The notes below the pieces were generated by a model. It searched no databases, was not told the origin of the DNA, and saw only the letters and a program-made list of their open reading frames with translations. Source: Coptis chinensis (taxonomy: Eukaryota > Streptophyta > Magnoliopsida > Ranunculales > Ranunculaceae). From it: a DNA stretch of 64,000 nucleotides. The stretch lies in contig CM027382.1 of the NCBI GenBank assembly GCA_015680905.1, forward strand, positions 4,154,001 through 4,218,000, read 5' to 3'. Below, piece after piece: positions 26,043 through 36,097 of the stretch (its first letter is position 1; each line of letters starts with the position of its first letter). The translations under genes were made by a program, and so were the position numbers.

Positions 26043-29000
26043 TTTTATTTATTTTTTTTTTTTTGGATTATATGAACTCCACCTTATAGTGACTCTAAAG
26101 TTACTCCACTCCCAATAGTGAACTTACAAGATGAATTGAGAGCTAATTCTTTGTGGAGATATACATCAAATGATGCAGAACACCCCCACAAAAAATCACC
26201 TCAATTGAATACGTTTAACATTGTCAAAAGTTGTACCAAAATTAAAATAATATAGGTCATTGGATAATTTCATAATATTATAAACGATTTTTTATGAGGT
26301 TATACATCTTCACATAAATTGATTTTTTGTGAGGATGATCTCTATTGTGTAGAGTTCTCCACCAAAAATTAGCTTCTAATTAATGGTATTTAGTGGTGGC
26401 GTTATTTTGGAGTCATTTTAAGTGGAGTTCATATAACCATCCCCTATATGTATATATATATATAATGTCCCGATCTTAGAAGTACATATTTATTTTAACT
26501 TAAAATAAGTACGCAAGTAAAACTTCACTCAGAAAATGAATTCAACCCTAATTTTATGTGGATATGACCTACTCACCATAAAGATCATCTCTACAAAATT
26601 TCATATCATTTGGAAACCTCTAACCTAAGCAAAAGATGATTGCAAAAACTCGACAGTTCTAGACCGTTGGATTTCTTTTTGAAGATGACAACAATTTTTA
26701 GCTAGGTTAGAGGTTTCCAAATTAGCTCAAATTTTGTGAAGATGATCTTTATGGTGTGTAGGTAATACCCACAAAAAATTAGAGTTGAATTCATTTTCTA
26801 GGTGATGTTTTACATACGTACTTATTTTAACTTAAAATAAGTATGTACTTCTAAGCAAATTTTTACAAATTGATAGAACAATAACTACACCATAGAGCAA
26901 ACAAATGAAAAAAAAAATAAGGATAGTAATGCAGAAATGAGGAAAACATTTCAAACAACAAATAGGTGTTATTACAAACCTCGCTGCCGTTAAGAGTCAT
27001 AAAGTAGAAATGCCTTTGACCCCTAGAAGCATATTCTCTTTGCCGTGCTTCGTAAGCATTCAAATCAAGTACCTGACACATGGAACATTTTTGTGAGTTA
27101 GTATTAGAGATAGGAAAAGAAAAACAAAGCTTCTGGCAAGATGCCAAGGAAAGCAAAGAGAATGATTCCATAAGTATGTGTTCCCAACTTCTATTTATCA
27201 TCTGGTACATTTGTTATTCAATTTGATTCAAGAGTTTATGGTAAATTTAATACATGGTTCAAGATTATGGGGATAAACTAGGTCAATACATCAATTCAAG
27301 CAAAAGAAGCAAATACTATACAAGTCTAACGATATATATCGATAAATAAAAAGAATGAGAAAGTCTTTATTGGTTCAAATTGGAGGTGGCTAGGGTGAAG
27401 ATAAAATCTTCAACCATGGAAATCGATTGTATTAATTAGTTACTTACCATTGGATTATATAGAAAATAAAAAAGACAAAAACACATACCTCTCCAACATA
27501 TTCAATTAGAAAATTCCCTTCAGACACATTTTCCAGCAACTGCAGCCCATATCCTTTCTTCCCACAACGGAATTGCTCCAACTTTACATACATGCGTTTC
27601 TGGAACTGCAGACAAGCATTCAGGAAGACGCTCTCAGTTTGTACTTAGCAGAACTCAGTTAAAAACATAAGCTGGCAACTGCTAACTATACCTGCTGGTT
27701 TGAACAAAGATCCCCACAAGGGCAGGTACCTTGAACGCATTCTATATTGAGCATCCGGTTTAAGCATTCATCTCCACAACCCAAACCCCCACCTAGAGGT
27801 GGCTTACAGTGACAAATCATTATCTGGATACAAAAAAACATTCTAAACATCACAGAAAACATATTGATGTCGAATGGCATGACACGTAAAGCATCTTAAA
27901 ACTGCAGGAAGCAATCATGATGTCTAGGCAAAAGCGGTGATAGTTGTATCAACCAATCAATAACTTACAGGTTAACATCGAGATTTATGTTACTTCATTT
28001 GAGTCCATCAGATTAACATCTTGCTACAAGGACGTTAAAAAGATGTGCACCTTGGTTTAGCAAGAAATCATGGTCCATAATACGGCCATATGTTTGCACT
28101 GAGAACAACTTTCCCAACAAAAGCCAAGGTTATTTCTGTTGATAGGTATATACTGGTCTACTTAGACTAAACTGCTACAAAGTACCTATTCCAGAGTGGA
28201 ATGACCATTACTGGCACACACACACACACACACACGCACACGCTAAGAACAAGAAAGGAAAAAGGGGAAGAGGGCTGATTAATTGCTCAGATGATCATGA
28301 CTTATCACTTATGTGCACTTCAAGTATTACAAATAGTTTGAAGCTCACGCCCCAATGAAGTACTGAGTATTAAAAAAAGTTTGAAGCTCACGCCTCAATG
28401 AACCACTGACACGCAGTGAGGTTACAGCATCAGCTTAGAAGATGTGTGACTTTGAGGGAGGCACACGAGGCTTACAATCTAAAATCTTCCATGCTAAACA
28501 CAACTTCTAGTCTTCTAGTTTATATATTAGGATTTTGACTTTGTTGTATTTTTCACCTTTTTCCCTAAAATACGCCTCCTAATTGAGTTCAATGACAAAA
28601 TTACATCACGGGTTTAAGCAGAAATGGCCAAAAATACCTATAGAGCCACAATGCAAAAATAAAACACTCAAAAGAGGGAGAGATTACTAAAAAAAGCAGG
28701 TCCGGTTACACCTAATCCTATGGAAATTAGTAAAGATGTTAAGACTTGTTACTCCAAAGCTATGACTTTACCACTAGACACCAATATACAAGATACAAGT
28801 CTAAAGGTATATCTCTTTGTTTATTGCTAACATACATATTATACTTACAATCTTAACCTTATAAAGGTGAAGTGGAGTACTGAAACTTGTCAATGAAGAA
28901 AAATGAAGGTGAAAGGGAGGGGGATGATATGGATACGAATGGTGAGGATGTTCCTATGGAAAATGTAATCAGATACGATGACGACTCCTTCAATGATCAT

Positions 29001-32000
29001 AAGACAGAAGATAAAGAAGGCAATGACTTTGTTGCTTTATCTTCCTTGGCATTAATTGAAAACCTATAGGTTCTCCTATCTTTAATGAAATGTTCAATAC
29101 AGCACTCAAATCTAGCATACAAACCAAGAAAAGCAAATGAATAACCTCATCAATTGTTTGGGATTTACGGCTACGGTGCAGAAACAAGTTAGACTCAATA
29201 GGTTTCCAAGGAGCCTGTTGGGGAACTGCATCAGCATCAGAGAAGTGTATTAAAACCAAGAGTACCAAGCATAACAAATCCAATATATATTATAAACTGA
29301 AAAAAATTCATGGAAGTACGACTGTACCTGATAACTGCTTCTCTTCAAATCCTTTAGACATTGGCCGTGTATACGAAGCATCTTCCTCCCCAGAGGCTTC
29401 TGATATTTCCAACTCTGCATTTATTTCTGCATTTGACTTCTCTTGAGGTATTGAACAATCACCAAATGCCTTATCCATGTTGTCCTTGCAAGTCCTTCAG
29501 ATTTCAACCAATAAAGTAAATAGTAACCATTTCTTCCTAGATAACAAATAAAAACCTACTAATTCATAAACAAGATTATTTATTTATTTATTTGATGGGT
29601 AAAACAACATTTCCATTAAAATAAAAGAGATGTACAGAAATAGGCGTGAGAAAGAATCTCGCAAAAGAGAACACCGACGGATTACAAGCTAAAAGACCCC
29701 AAACCCCACAAAGCTACCCAACCCAACCCAACTAAGCTTCTTGTTTAGGCTTTTCACCCTAGGTATCCTCATTCCACGTCACCCATAGCTTCCAATCCAA
29801 CCAACTAGTGGACTACAATGCTATTGCACCATCCACATTTTCCACATTCTAAGTTTCTAACATTCTTTCAGCAGAGTTCTAGCTAAATGAGTGTCTTCCC
29901 ATACTGTCGGATTGTTACATGTGGCTGAAGCCCTCAGTCTTTTCACCGTTGGAAGAGCACACATTGCTTATCAAGATCATTTACAATTGACCAACCTAGA
30001 ACACGAGAAAAATAGATTCCCATATCCAATGTGGATCCATTCTTTAAAGAACAATCTACAAGGTCTAAATCATTTGCCACCCACTTCGGGCGATGGATAA
30101 GTGGAAACAAAAAAAGCAAAAACAAAAACAAACCCAAAGCAAAAACTAATGACTTAATGAGTTTTTCCTGAGAGAAGACTATGATACGTACAAATAGTTC
30201 TCACAATAATTTGTTTGTATATTATTCATTTTCCAAAACATGATATCATAAAGGAATGAGAATGGCTAAGGCATTCTTAATAAACTGTTATAGAAGAATA
30301 AATGGTAGCAAAGATAGTGCTCACCATCTGCAATTTGTTGCCTCGATGGAGTCTGCAAGTTCAGTTGATATGCACCGCCATTTAGAGCAATCATCACAAA
30401 GCACCCAAGCACTTGGTGGAGATAACAACTGCCCATCCAAGCCACTGGATAACCTAGATGAGTTAGATAGGTACACAGATTCGACATTGTTGGCAGTGGA
30501 TCTTCCTAGATCATTAGGTATTTCAAGCCCCATGAACTTATCGTCTGCAAGACCAGCGGATATCTTTAGTTTTAATGTGATATAGATTAAGCCAAACAAG
30601 GATCATTAAGCAGTGAAACATAAAATTAATGATTACTTATCCAAAAAAAAACATAAAATTATAGAAATCGGCGAGAAGACTAAAAGTTGCAGGTAGATAT
30701 AACTCACTCCTTGACTCAGGTGGTCCCCTTGACTCTGATTTTTTTGTCATTCCCGGGGAGATCTTGATTTCACCACCTGTTTTCCGTTGACTTCCTTTAT
30801 GTACAACTTGTCCCAAAGAGCACTTTTCCTTACCTTCCCCAATATTAACTGACTTTTCACTGCCACTCTTTCTCCTGTTCCTGGCTGAAACTGGCGCAAT
30901 TGACCTCTGTTTTCTTACTTCGAGAGTTAACTTAGAAGATGACTTCATACCAATATTTTTACCAGCGTCCGCCAAACCCTTGGGAGCCAACACATCAGAT
31001 GATTTGAGCCCAATGTGTTCTCCTGAGAATTCAGAGCTTCCATTGCTAGTTTCAACTTTTGATGGTCCTCCACGATTCCAAATATCTGTTGATCCATTGG
31101 TGTGTCTCTCTACATTTGAAGAGTTCCTAAACTCAACTCCATCCACCAATGAGCTAACTGTGACACTGGGATTACAGTCATGTCCTACTTCCTCTTCTTG
31201 TTTATGGTTCAACAACCTTTTTGCCTTGTTCTGCTTTCCTTGACCAAGCAACTTTTCTTCTGCAGCAAAGGACTCGGTCAGAGAATCTGTGGTTCCTTTA
31301 ATCCTACTACCTTTCTTTTGTTTCCTTAAACTCACAAGCTCCATATTCAGCGCTGAAGTATCAGTGCAGCCAACTGCATGGTTGGAGGTCAAAACAGCAT
31401 CTGCTCCAATGCCAACATCCTGAACTGAGTTAACCACTTCCGAATCAGGCGATGTTCCTGGATCTGAATACGGTTTACCAATTGCCTCCTCCTCCACTGC
31501 TCCAGTTCCAATTTGAGAGTAACTGTGAAGACAAATACCAGCATTGTTTGTGACTGAAGTATCTTGTGTGAGAGTGCTCTCCAGGTCCTTCTCCACATGG
31601 AGGGAGTCCAGAATATGGGCACCTGAAAATGCAACTGGATTTTCAACATCTCCGTTGGGATATCCGAATTGTTTACCATCGTATAAATTGTCCTCCACCT
31701 TGTGTTTAACGCCATTTCCAGATAACTCAAAGCTATTCAGATTACCTGGTTGGTTCGTGCATTTACTGACAGCATCGGGTACAGAAACTAGAGAATCTAA
31801 CACTTCAGACTGCACCACATTAGGACCTCTTCTGACATCTTTCCCTTCCATTTTAACCTTCAGACGGAAATGACCAGTATGCCCACTTGAAGGACAGCAT
31901 TTTTCTTTTACAGATTGTGAAGTACCAGCATGACTCTTCTGCCGCATTCCATTTCCTGGGGCAACCCTTCTTTGTTGTGAACTTAGGTTCTCAACTTGAA

Positions 32001-32877
32001 CTAAAAGGTTTCCATCCTTTTCTCTCACCTCATTTTCCTTGATCTGCATTAAATTTCCTAATGACCCCCAAACAGATAAGCGTGCCCTTTTGCAGAAACA
32101 ACTTCTTTTCCTTCTAACAACATGGAAAAACTTCTTGTTGCCTCTCCGTCCACGTTGCACAGCAGTCTTTCCTGTCTCACCCATCTGACAGAACTTGTTC
32201 CTTCGAGTGCTTCTTCGAGGTGGTGAGAGTACATTGTCAGAAGATGTAGATACAGAAACAGTATCAAGTTCAAATAATTCTTTTGCTTCGGTATCCGGCT
32301 GCCCCAAGGAGTCAACCAAATTGCTAAAATTTGGATTTCCAGTAAGACCATCCCAGTCCCAATCATTTCTCAACAATGCTCTACGAGTTAAAGAGCTTGG
32401 TACTTCAAACTCACACTCAGAAGCTATATCCGGTTGCCTTAACAAAACACAATTACTCTCCTCTATACACTGCGTTCCAATCCCTAACTCACGGTTTCCC
32501 TCAGCTGAAAAATCTCGCTTCTCTTCCTCAATACCAATACCATCCCTAAATTTATCCTCTAAAAAATCAAATTCAATAACATTCTCGCCAGACACTGAAG
32601 ACGACGCTACGTTAATTTCTACATTCTCTACCAAACTGCCCATTACACCACTATCTAAATTTGTCTCTTGAATATTACTATTATCCACCAAATCAATAGT
32701 GACATCCACAGAATCAACATGATTATAATCAGAAACACTGCAATTATCTACCGACACTAAACGTGGATTCTCAACAATGGGATTCAATTCAATAAACGAA
32801 AACTGTTCCTCCAAAACTGAATTCTCAGGAAACAAACTCGGTTGTTCCTGAAAGTTATCATTATTTCCTGATTCCAT
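16220..32877 (-). CDS. SDG8: Histone H3K36 methyltransferase SDG8/ASHH2/EFS orthologue, 17 coding exons, 1841 aa
   Basis: This nuclear SET-domain enzyme places di- and trimethyl marks on H3K36 during transcription; in Arabidopsis it controls FLC and flowering, branching and carotenoid genes (family knowledge). Exons on the minus strand, all with GT-AG borders and consistent phase: 32877-30708, 30544-30325, 29494-29328, 29225-29146, 27823-27692, 27605-27489, 27072-26980, 25384-25307, 24679-24623, 23778-22986, 22907-22852, 19855-19776, 19662-19580, 19465-19386, 18942-18863, 18735-18690, 17413-16220. Exon 1 encodes a long acidic, low-complexity N-terminus. The CW zinc finger ([12 protein letters not shown], residues ~770-815) reads H3K4 methylation. 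AWS spans ~880-925 (CHCKPP...CSNQQ), SET ~927-1048 ([21 protein letters not shown]) and post-SET has C-x-C-x4-C at ~1059-1066. The conserved C-terminal region follows from about 1303 ([18 protein letters not shown], then [45 protein letters not shown]). Length is close to Arabidopsis SDG8 (about 1760 aa). No lesion is visible. The weakest border is the exon 3 acceptor (CTGAAG). Confidence 0.95.
17725..18116. repeat. CCGAACC-rich non-autonomous element in SDG8 intron 16
   Basis: The last intron (17414-18689) contains a block rich in CCGAACC/GGTTCGG runs that ends CCATTGACAGCCCTAC, like the shorter block at 3541-3767. The reverse complement TAGGGCTGTCAATGGATCG resembles ends of hAT-like MITEs common in plants. 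A clean second end or target duplication was not found. Confidence 0.4.
20330..20710. repeat. Diverged direct repeat in SDG8 intron 11
   Basis: Two related segments (about 20340-20490 and 20600-20710) share AAACCAATTG-(T/G)TG...GATGAGTGGA, a run ending AACAAGGCTTTAAACATCCC versus CACAAGGCTTTACCCCGTGT, and nearby CTCTGATATCATCTTAAACT. The last phrase resembles a dispersed repeat I have seen in many plant genomes, but I cannot name the family. Confidence 0.35.
20800..21075 (+). mobile_element. LINE 3'-end fragment in SDG8 intron 11
   Basis: The plus strand encodes [19 protein letters not shown], the typical C-terminal signature of plant L1 ORF2 proteins, then a stop at 20896-20898, a short 3' untranslated stretch and a long (TA)n tract from 21093. 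It is severely 5'-truncated and lies antisense to SDG8. Upstream text at 20701-20800 may be part of another repeat. Confidence 0.6.
21140..22051. mobile_element. Non-autonomous DNA element with inverted ends, flanked by (TA)n on both sides
   Basis: The left end (CAGCCTGGCTCCTAAGCGGA at 21140, then CGTCCGTTTACGGATT) is the inverted partner of the right end, which reversed reads CAGGTAGGCTCTTAGATGGA, then CGCCCGT...AAACGGATT, ending at 22051. Both arms go on with CACGTG followed by (T)GACAAAAA or TCAAAAAA and an AGAG-rich part. The interior has no coding potential. Each side is bounded by (TA)n (left about 21093-21135, right 22052-22108), as for elements that insert into TA microsatellites, such as Micron-like MITEs. 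It sits in SDG8 intron 11. Confidence 0.65.
22052..22108. repeat. (TA)n microsatellite
   Basis: An uninterrupted AT dinucleotide run lies between two inverted-repeat elements in SDG8 intron 11. It and the similar tract at about 21093-21135 give rise to spurious Tyr-Ile open frames. Confidence 0.95.
22116..22418. mobile_element. Fold-back MITE, family A (about 303 bp)
   Basis: The left arm starts GGATAGAGGCACATTCTTAT and the right arm, reversed, starts GGATAGAGGCACATTCATTA. Arms extend over about 100 bp each and include the core GATGATCTCCCCACCAT in both. No ORF is present. It directly follows a (TA)n tract in SDG8 intron 11. The internal core is shared with the two MITEs in intron 7. Confidence 0.75.
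25890..26060. repeat. (TA)n tracts with a solo copy of a MITE end
   Basis: In SDG8 intron 7, two (TA)n tracts alternate with T-runs. Between them lies GGATTATATGAACTCCACCT...ATAGTGACTCTAAA (about 25970-25999). The same 30-odd bases recur at 26067-26098 as the left end of a full MITE. This is either a local duplication through the microsatellite or the relic of a second insertion. Confidence 0.7.
26065..26441. mobile_element. Fold-back MITE, family C, in SDG8 intron 7
   Basis: The left end TTATATGAACTCCACCTTAT... and the reversed right end TTATATGAACTCCACTTAAA... are partners, continuing into ACTCC(A/-)... and CCAC/CACC sequence. The inner arms contain TTTGTGGAGAT and TTTTTGTGAGGATGATCTCT. 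The element is non-coding. It ends next to a short (TA)n tract at 26451-26464. Confidence 0.65.
26475..26855. mobile_element. Fold-back MITE, family B (about 381 bp), in SDG8 intron 7
   Basis: The arms are very clear. The left starts CTTAGAAGTACATATTTATT and the reversed right starts CTTAGAAGTACATACTTATT. Both continue with TTAAAATAAGTACG, AAAACTTCA/AAAACATCA and AGAAAATGAATTCAAC. The pairing runs about 150 bp inward, leaving a short loop near 26650-26690. There is no ORF. The inner part carries AAAGATCATCT-CTACAAAATTT, related to families A and C. Confidence 0.85.
28208..28242. repeat. (CA)n microsatellite
   Basis: A CA-dinucleotide run with one or two interruptions (CGCACACGC) lies in SDG8 intron 4. 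Confidence 0.9.
28330..28480. repeat. Short GAAGCTCACGCC direct repeat in SDG8 intron 4
   Basis: AGTTTGAAGCTCACGCC-(C/T)CAATGAA occurs twice about 48 bp apart, followed by GAGGCACACGAGGCTT. It may be a decayed dispersed repeat; the family was not identified. Confidence 0.4.
28887..29069 (+). other. Acidic open frame antisense within SDG8 intron 4
   Basis: A 60-codon frame reads [16 protein letters not shown]... and is rich in Asp, Glu and Asn. It is not similar to anything I recognise and has no visible splice partners. It may be a chance frame or a scrap of a captured coding sequence, given its unusually coherent composition for intronic DNA. I do not claim a gene. Confidence 0.2.
29570..30090 (-). 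mobile_element. Probable LINE 3'-end fragment in SDG8 intron 2
   Basis: The plus strand shows (TTTA)n, then TTTGATGGGTAAAACAACAT and TTCCATTAAAATAAAAGAGA, the reversed form of a typical plant LINE tail (text ending in an A-rich repeat). The interior mentions no clear protein domain. The 5' limit near 30090 is a guess, and no target duplication was found. Confidence 0.4.
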
Positions 32878-33260
32878 TGTTCCAATACCGATAATTTACC
32901 GGTCAAAAGAAGCTATTTTTATTACTAACACAATCCATAAACAAACAAAAAAATCACGTAATATAAAGAGTATAGAGATCAGGAGAGCATACCAGTACAA
33001 TGAATTTGAATAGATAATAAGAAGAAGAAGAATAAGAAGAAGAGATGAGTAAACCCTTCTTTTCTTCAGAGAGATGAGGAAGAAAAAAAAAAACAAACCC
33101 TAGTTTTTAGAAAAGTGTTTGAAGAAATGAGGATGGATAAAAAGTTAAAAACAAAAATAGAGAGAGAGAGAGAGAGAGAGAGAAGATTATTATAATAATA
33201 ATAAATTAATAACCAGAACGAGGAGTTAATAGGAGGCTGGGGGTTGATTGACGTTTGTAA
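32878..33260 (-). promoter_or_regulatory. 5' UTR and proximal promoter of SDG8
   Basis: Minus-strand flank of the SDG8 start codon. It contains a pyrimidine-rich leader, a telo-box-like AAACCCTAG (33096-33104 on the plus strand) and a long (GA)n tract at about 33157-33183, both common near plant transcription starts. A leader intron is possible (donor TGTACTG|GTATGC near 32990, acceptor AAAAATAG near 32915) but is not proven. No TATA box was fixed. Confidence 0.45.
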
Positions 33261-35010
33261 AATTTGTTTCTTTTTAGTTACCCTCTTTTTTATTTTTATC
33301 ACTTGGATAATTAACAATTTATTATTACACGTTGTGCCCGATGTAGGTTTTAAGAAATTGATGCGCACACATGGATTGAAACATGGGACTTGTACACTAA
33401 TTTTAATCATTTACAATCATTTTGTTCAAACTTAACAAATATCTTTGGGCAGTAGTTGAACTAGGAAAGTGTCGGTGTTATGTCAAAATTGTCATATGAA
33501 TTTTTTGTTTTTTATTTTTTTATTTTTGTGAAATCTCATCAAGTCAAATTGACTCTAAAAGGGCACTTTAGAGGTCTAGATCAGTAGTAGTGTCTACTCG
33601 GACCATAGAGAGAGTGGGAGAGGAGAAACGAAAAGCACTAGACATGGATAGACAGTGAAACTTATGTAAAAGAATTTATCAAATCGCGTAATAATATCCA
33701 TCCTATTTATTCTTTTCTTATTGTCGTATTTGTTGCATTTACTAACTATATATACAGATTCCATTCAAACTCTCTATCAAGGAACGTACTAATTAGCTAA
33801 CGTTGATTTGCATTGTAATATGCGTGAAGCGTGTATCTTTTACATTTATACTAGATTTTTGGACCCGATCAACGAACGGGGTCCGTTTTTATATAATTTT
33901 TTTCATTTTATTACTATATATCAAAAACTTACTTCCAAACTATAATAAAGGTAAATTAATTGGTCAAAGTTCCCAACGCCAATTATTTACCAGATTTCAT
34001 TTTAGACTTCAAATAATAAGGAAAATGATAAACAATAAAGAATTATGCAAGACATTTATATTTTAAGAGAAGAAGCTCTTGAGTCCACACTACAAATAAA
34101 GACATATAACCACTGAATGTTTATAAGTATTTCATCTTAATTAACACTTTCCAAAAACTACCGTGGTTACTTTCCAGTAGTTCAAATCACCTACAACCTA
34201 TGCAATCTCTTGATCTTGCAATCTCTTAATCTCTTAGAGTTTCATAAGAGTAGTGTTCTATGAAATTATATACGCAAGCATTGGAACTATTCACTATCCA
34301 AAAAAAAAGAGCATTGGAACTATGTTGTATTGTTAAATATTTGAGTTTGACTCCAACATGAACACAAAGATGTCTATTATGCTGCTAAATAACGCATCTT
34401 ATGATATCGACTATCTTTTATTTCAAGTAATTAGATTTCACGGTTGAACAATGTATTGTCATTCATATAGCTCTATATATTTGGGGAACACTAACGTTGA
34501 CATTTCCAAGTACTAATATCTTGTGTGCCCAAATCCTAGAGGAAAGGATTTCATTGATTGTAAAATAAAATTTTGCACAATCAATTTAAAACCATATGAA
34601 AGCGCACAATAACAATTTAATAACACACAATTGATCTTCATAGAACCCCTCCATTCTAAAATGTAGATATGGATCATTGCTACCCCATAAGAAAACAACG
34701 TCTCATGTCGTATACCAAAGTTAAAACCAAAGCCCTTTCGGAAGGAAGATCGAAGACTTGTATTGACTATTGGTTGTGTTGTACAATTTTTTTAAACAAC
34801 TAAAATAATTAAAGCATCGGGATATGACTATTGAACTAACTACAAAAACAATAATGGCAAAATATGTCTATTGTTAAATAATAGACAAAGATGTCTATTG
34901 TTAAATAAGTTGACTGGCTTTAGAACACATTCATAAAAAAAAAGTTGCTTATCCCATTGACTTCATCGTAACTATAACTTCAGTCTGGTATAGCAGGAGT
35001 GCACTCATCG
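33261..35010. other. Non-coding intergenic stretch
   Basis: I see no gene, RNA or named element. The few open frames are short and AT-rich. It holds the distal upstream region of SDG8. Confidence 0.45.
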
Positions 35011-35129
35011 ATGCTTTTACTTCCAAATGATTGCCCTTGCTATGTCAGAAGCAATAATGAGGGGAAAATGGAAAATGTTAGCAAGCTAAAAGAAGGCATG
35101 CAGACACACATAAAGGAAAAGGAAAAGCT

Positions 35130-35345
35130 AAGTATACCTTTAAAAGTTTGAAGGTAGTAAGGATGTGATTTCACTATCTGGCAAGTCCCCGCTTCAAGGT
35201 TCCAGACATAATACTTGTGTGTATAGCAGCAATTGTGATCAGCAGAGCAGGTAGCAGTTTCTAGTTCGCAACATCCCCATGCAAAGTAGTATCTCTCATA
35301 TTCATCCACACAATATAGCATTGCCTTTAGGGCAGGAGATCGAGA
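35130..35345 (-). pseudogene. Granulin-domain exon of an RD21-type papain-like cysteine protease (decayed)
   Basis: The minus strand reads DEYERYYFAWGCCELETATC, then HNCCYTHKYYVWNLEAGTCQ. This matches the plant granulin domain appended to RD21-like proteases, whose form is EYG(R/K)YCFAWGCCPLEAATCC...CCPHEYPVC(D/N)...AGTC. Several conserved cysteines are replaced (Ser after ATC, Tyr in YYVW), and upstream a CPKGN-like motif is out of frame with the rest, implying a frameshift. A good donor (AAG|GTATAC) follows at the end of the exon. No catalytic protease exons (Cys, His, Asn motifs) were found nearby, so this is an isolated fragment rather than a gene. Confidence 0.7.
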
Positions 35346-35734
35346 AGGGAGGGGACATGAGTACGTGGGGAAAAGAAGGATCGACCCTTCCTTATGGGGT
35401 ACAAATCCAGTGATCCCACACTTGCTAGTGATGTAGCTAATACCAACTACATTAAATGACGCTCTAAATAAATTTACCCATTTTATCCCTATAGTTGGCT
35501 CCCAAGCTGATTAATATGCCTCAAGTGCTAGAATTGTGCATGACATTAGAATGCTACAATGAGGGAATATAATTTAAACTTGAGACAACCATCTAGAAAC
35601 TCGAGAAAGGGACAAAAAATTATACCGATTTCTATTAGTATATTGCATATTTCACTAATCATGTGATACACATGAAAAAATAGTAATTGATCTACACAGA
35701 AAAATGAAGCAAGCAATACCAACCATACTTACTT

Positions 35735-35928
35735 GAGTGTTGGTGAAGTGTATCAAAGAGCTCCCCTCAAGAAGCACGTTTGTTTGCATGGGCTTATTAA
35801 TTAGAAACTTGATATTCTCCACCATGGTAATTGTGTTGTTCTTCAACTCTTCTTGTATCCAAGAATTGAAAGGATGATCAATATGAATATTTACGTTGGG
35901 CATGACATGGACGATAATACAAATCATT
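35735..35928 (-). pseudogene. Exon-like fragment of an unrecognised protein
   Basis: An open stretch reads VNIHIDHPFNSWIQEELK...ENIKFLINKPMQT...SLIHFTNTQ and ends at a strong donor (CTCAA|GTAAGT). The composition looks protein-coding, but I do not recognise the family. It lies between the granulin fragment and the next exon-like piece, on the same strand. It could be an exon of the same or another broken gene. Confidence 0.35.
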
Positions 35929-36002
35929 AACTATCTCATCTTACTAAACAAAGGCATCTGAGAGAGAGAGAATAAGTTAAATGAAATATTAACAAAAATA
36001 CC

Positions 36003-36097
36003 TCAATAAATTAGTAGAAAGTGTCATGGCCATAATTCCTTTTGGGTTGGCACTATAATCTCCTCGAGTATGTAAAGTTGAAGCTTCCTTTGTCTGA
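36003..36097 (-). pseudogene. Second exon-like fragment, unrecognised
   Basis: The minus strand shows an acceptor-like TTTTCAG, then coding-like text TKEASTLHTRGDYSANPKGI followed by MAMTLSTNLL, then a donor-like GAG|GTATTT. About 31 codons are free of stops, with borders typical of a plant internal exon. The family was not recognised. Confidence 0.35.

Noticed and set aside
30256-32671. Plus-strand frames over SDG8 exons 1 and 2
   Set aside because: They are antisense shadows of a strongly supported minus-strand coding region; the same holds for 16531-17350 and 23054-23314.
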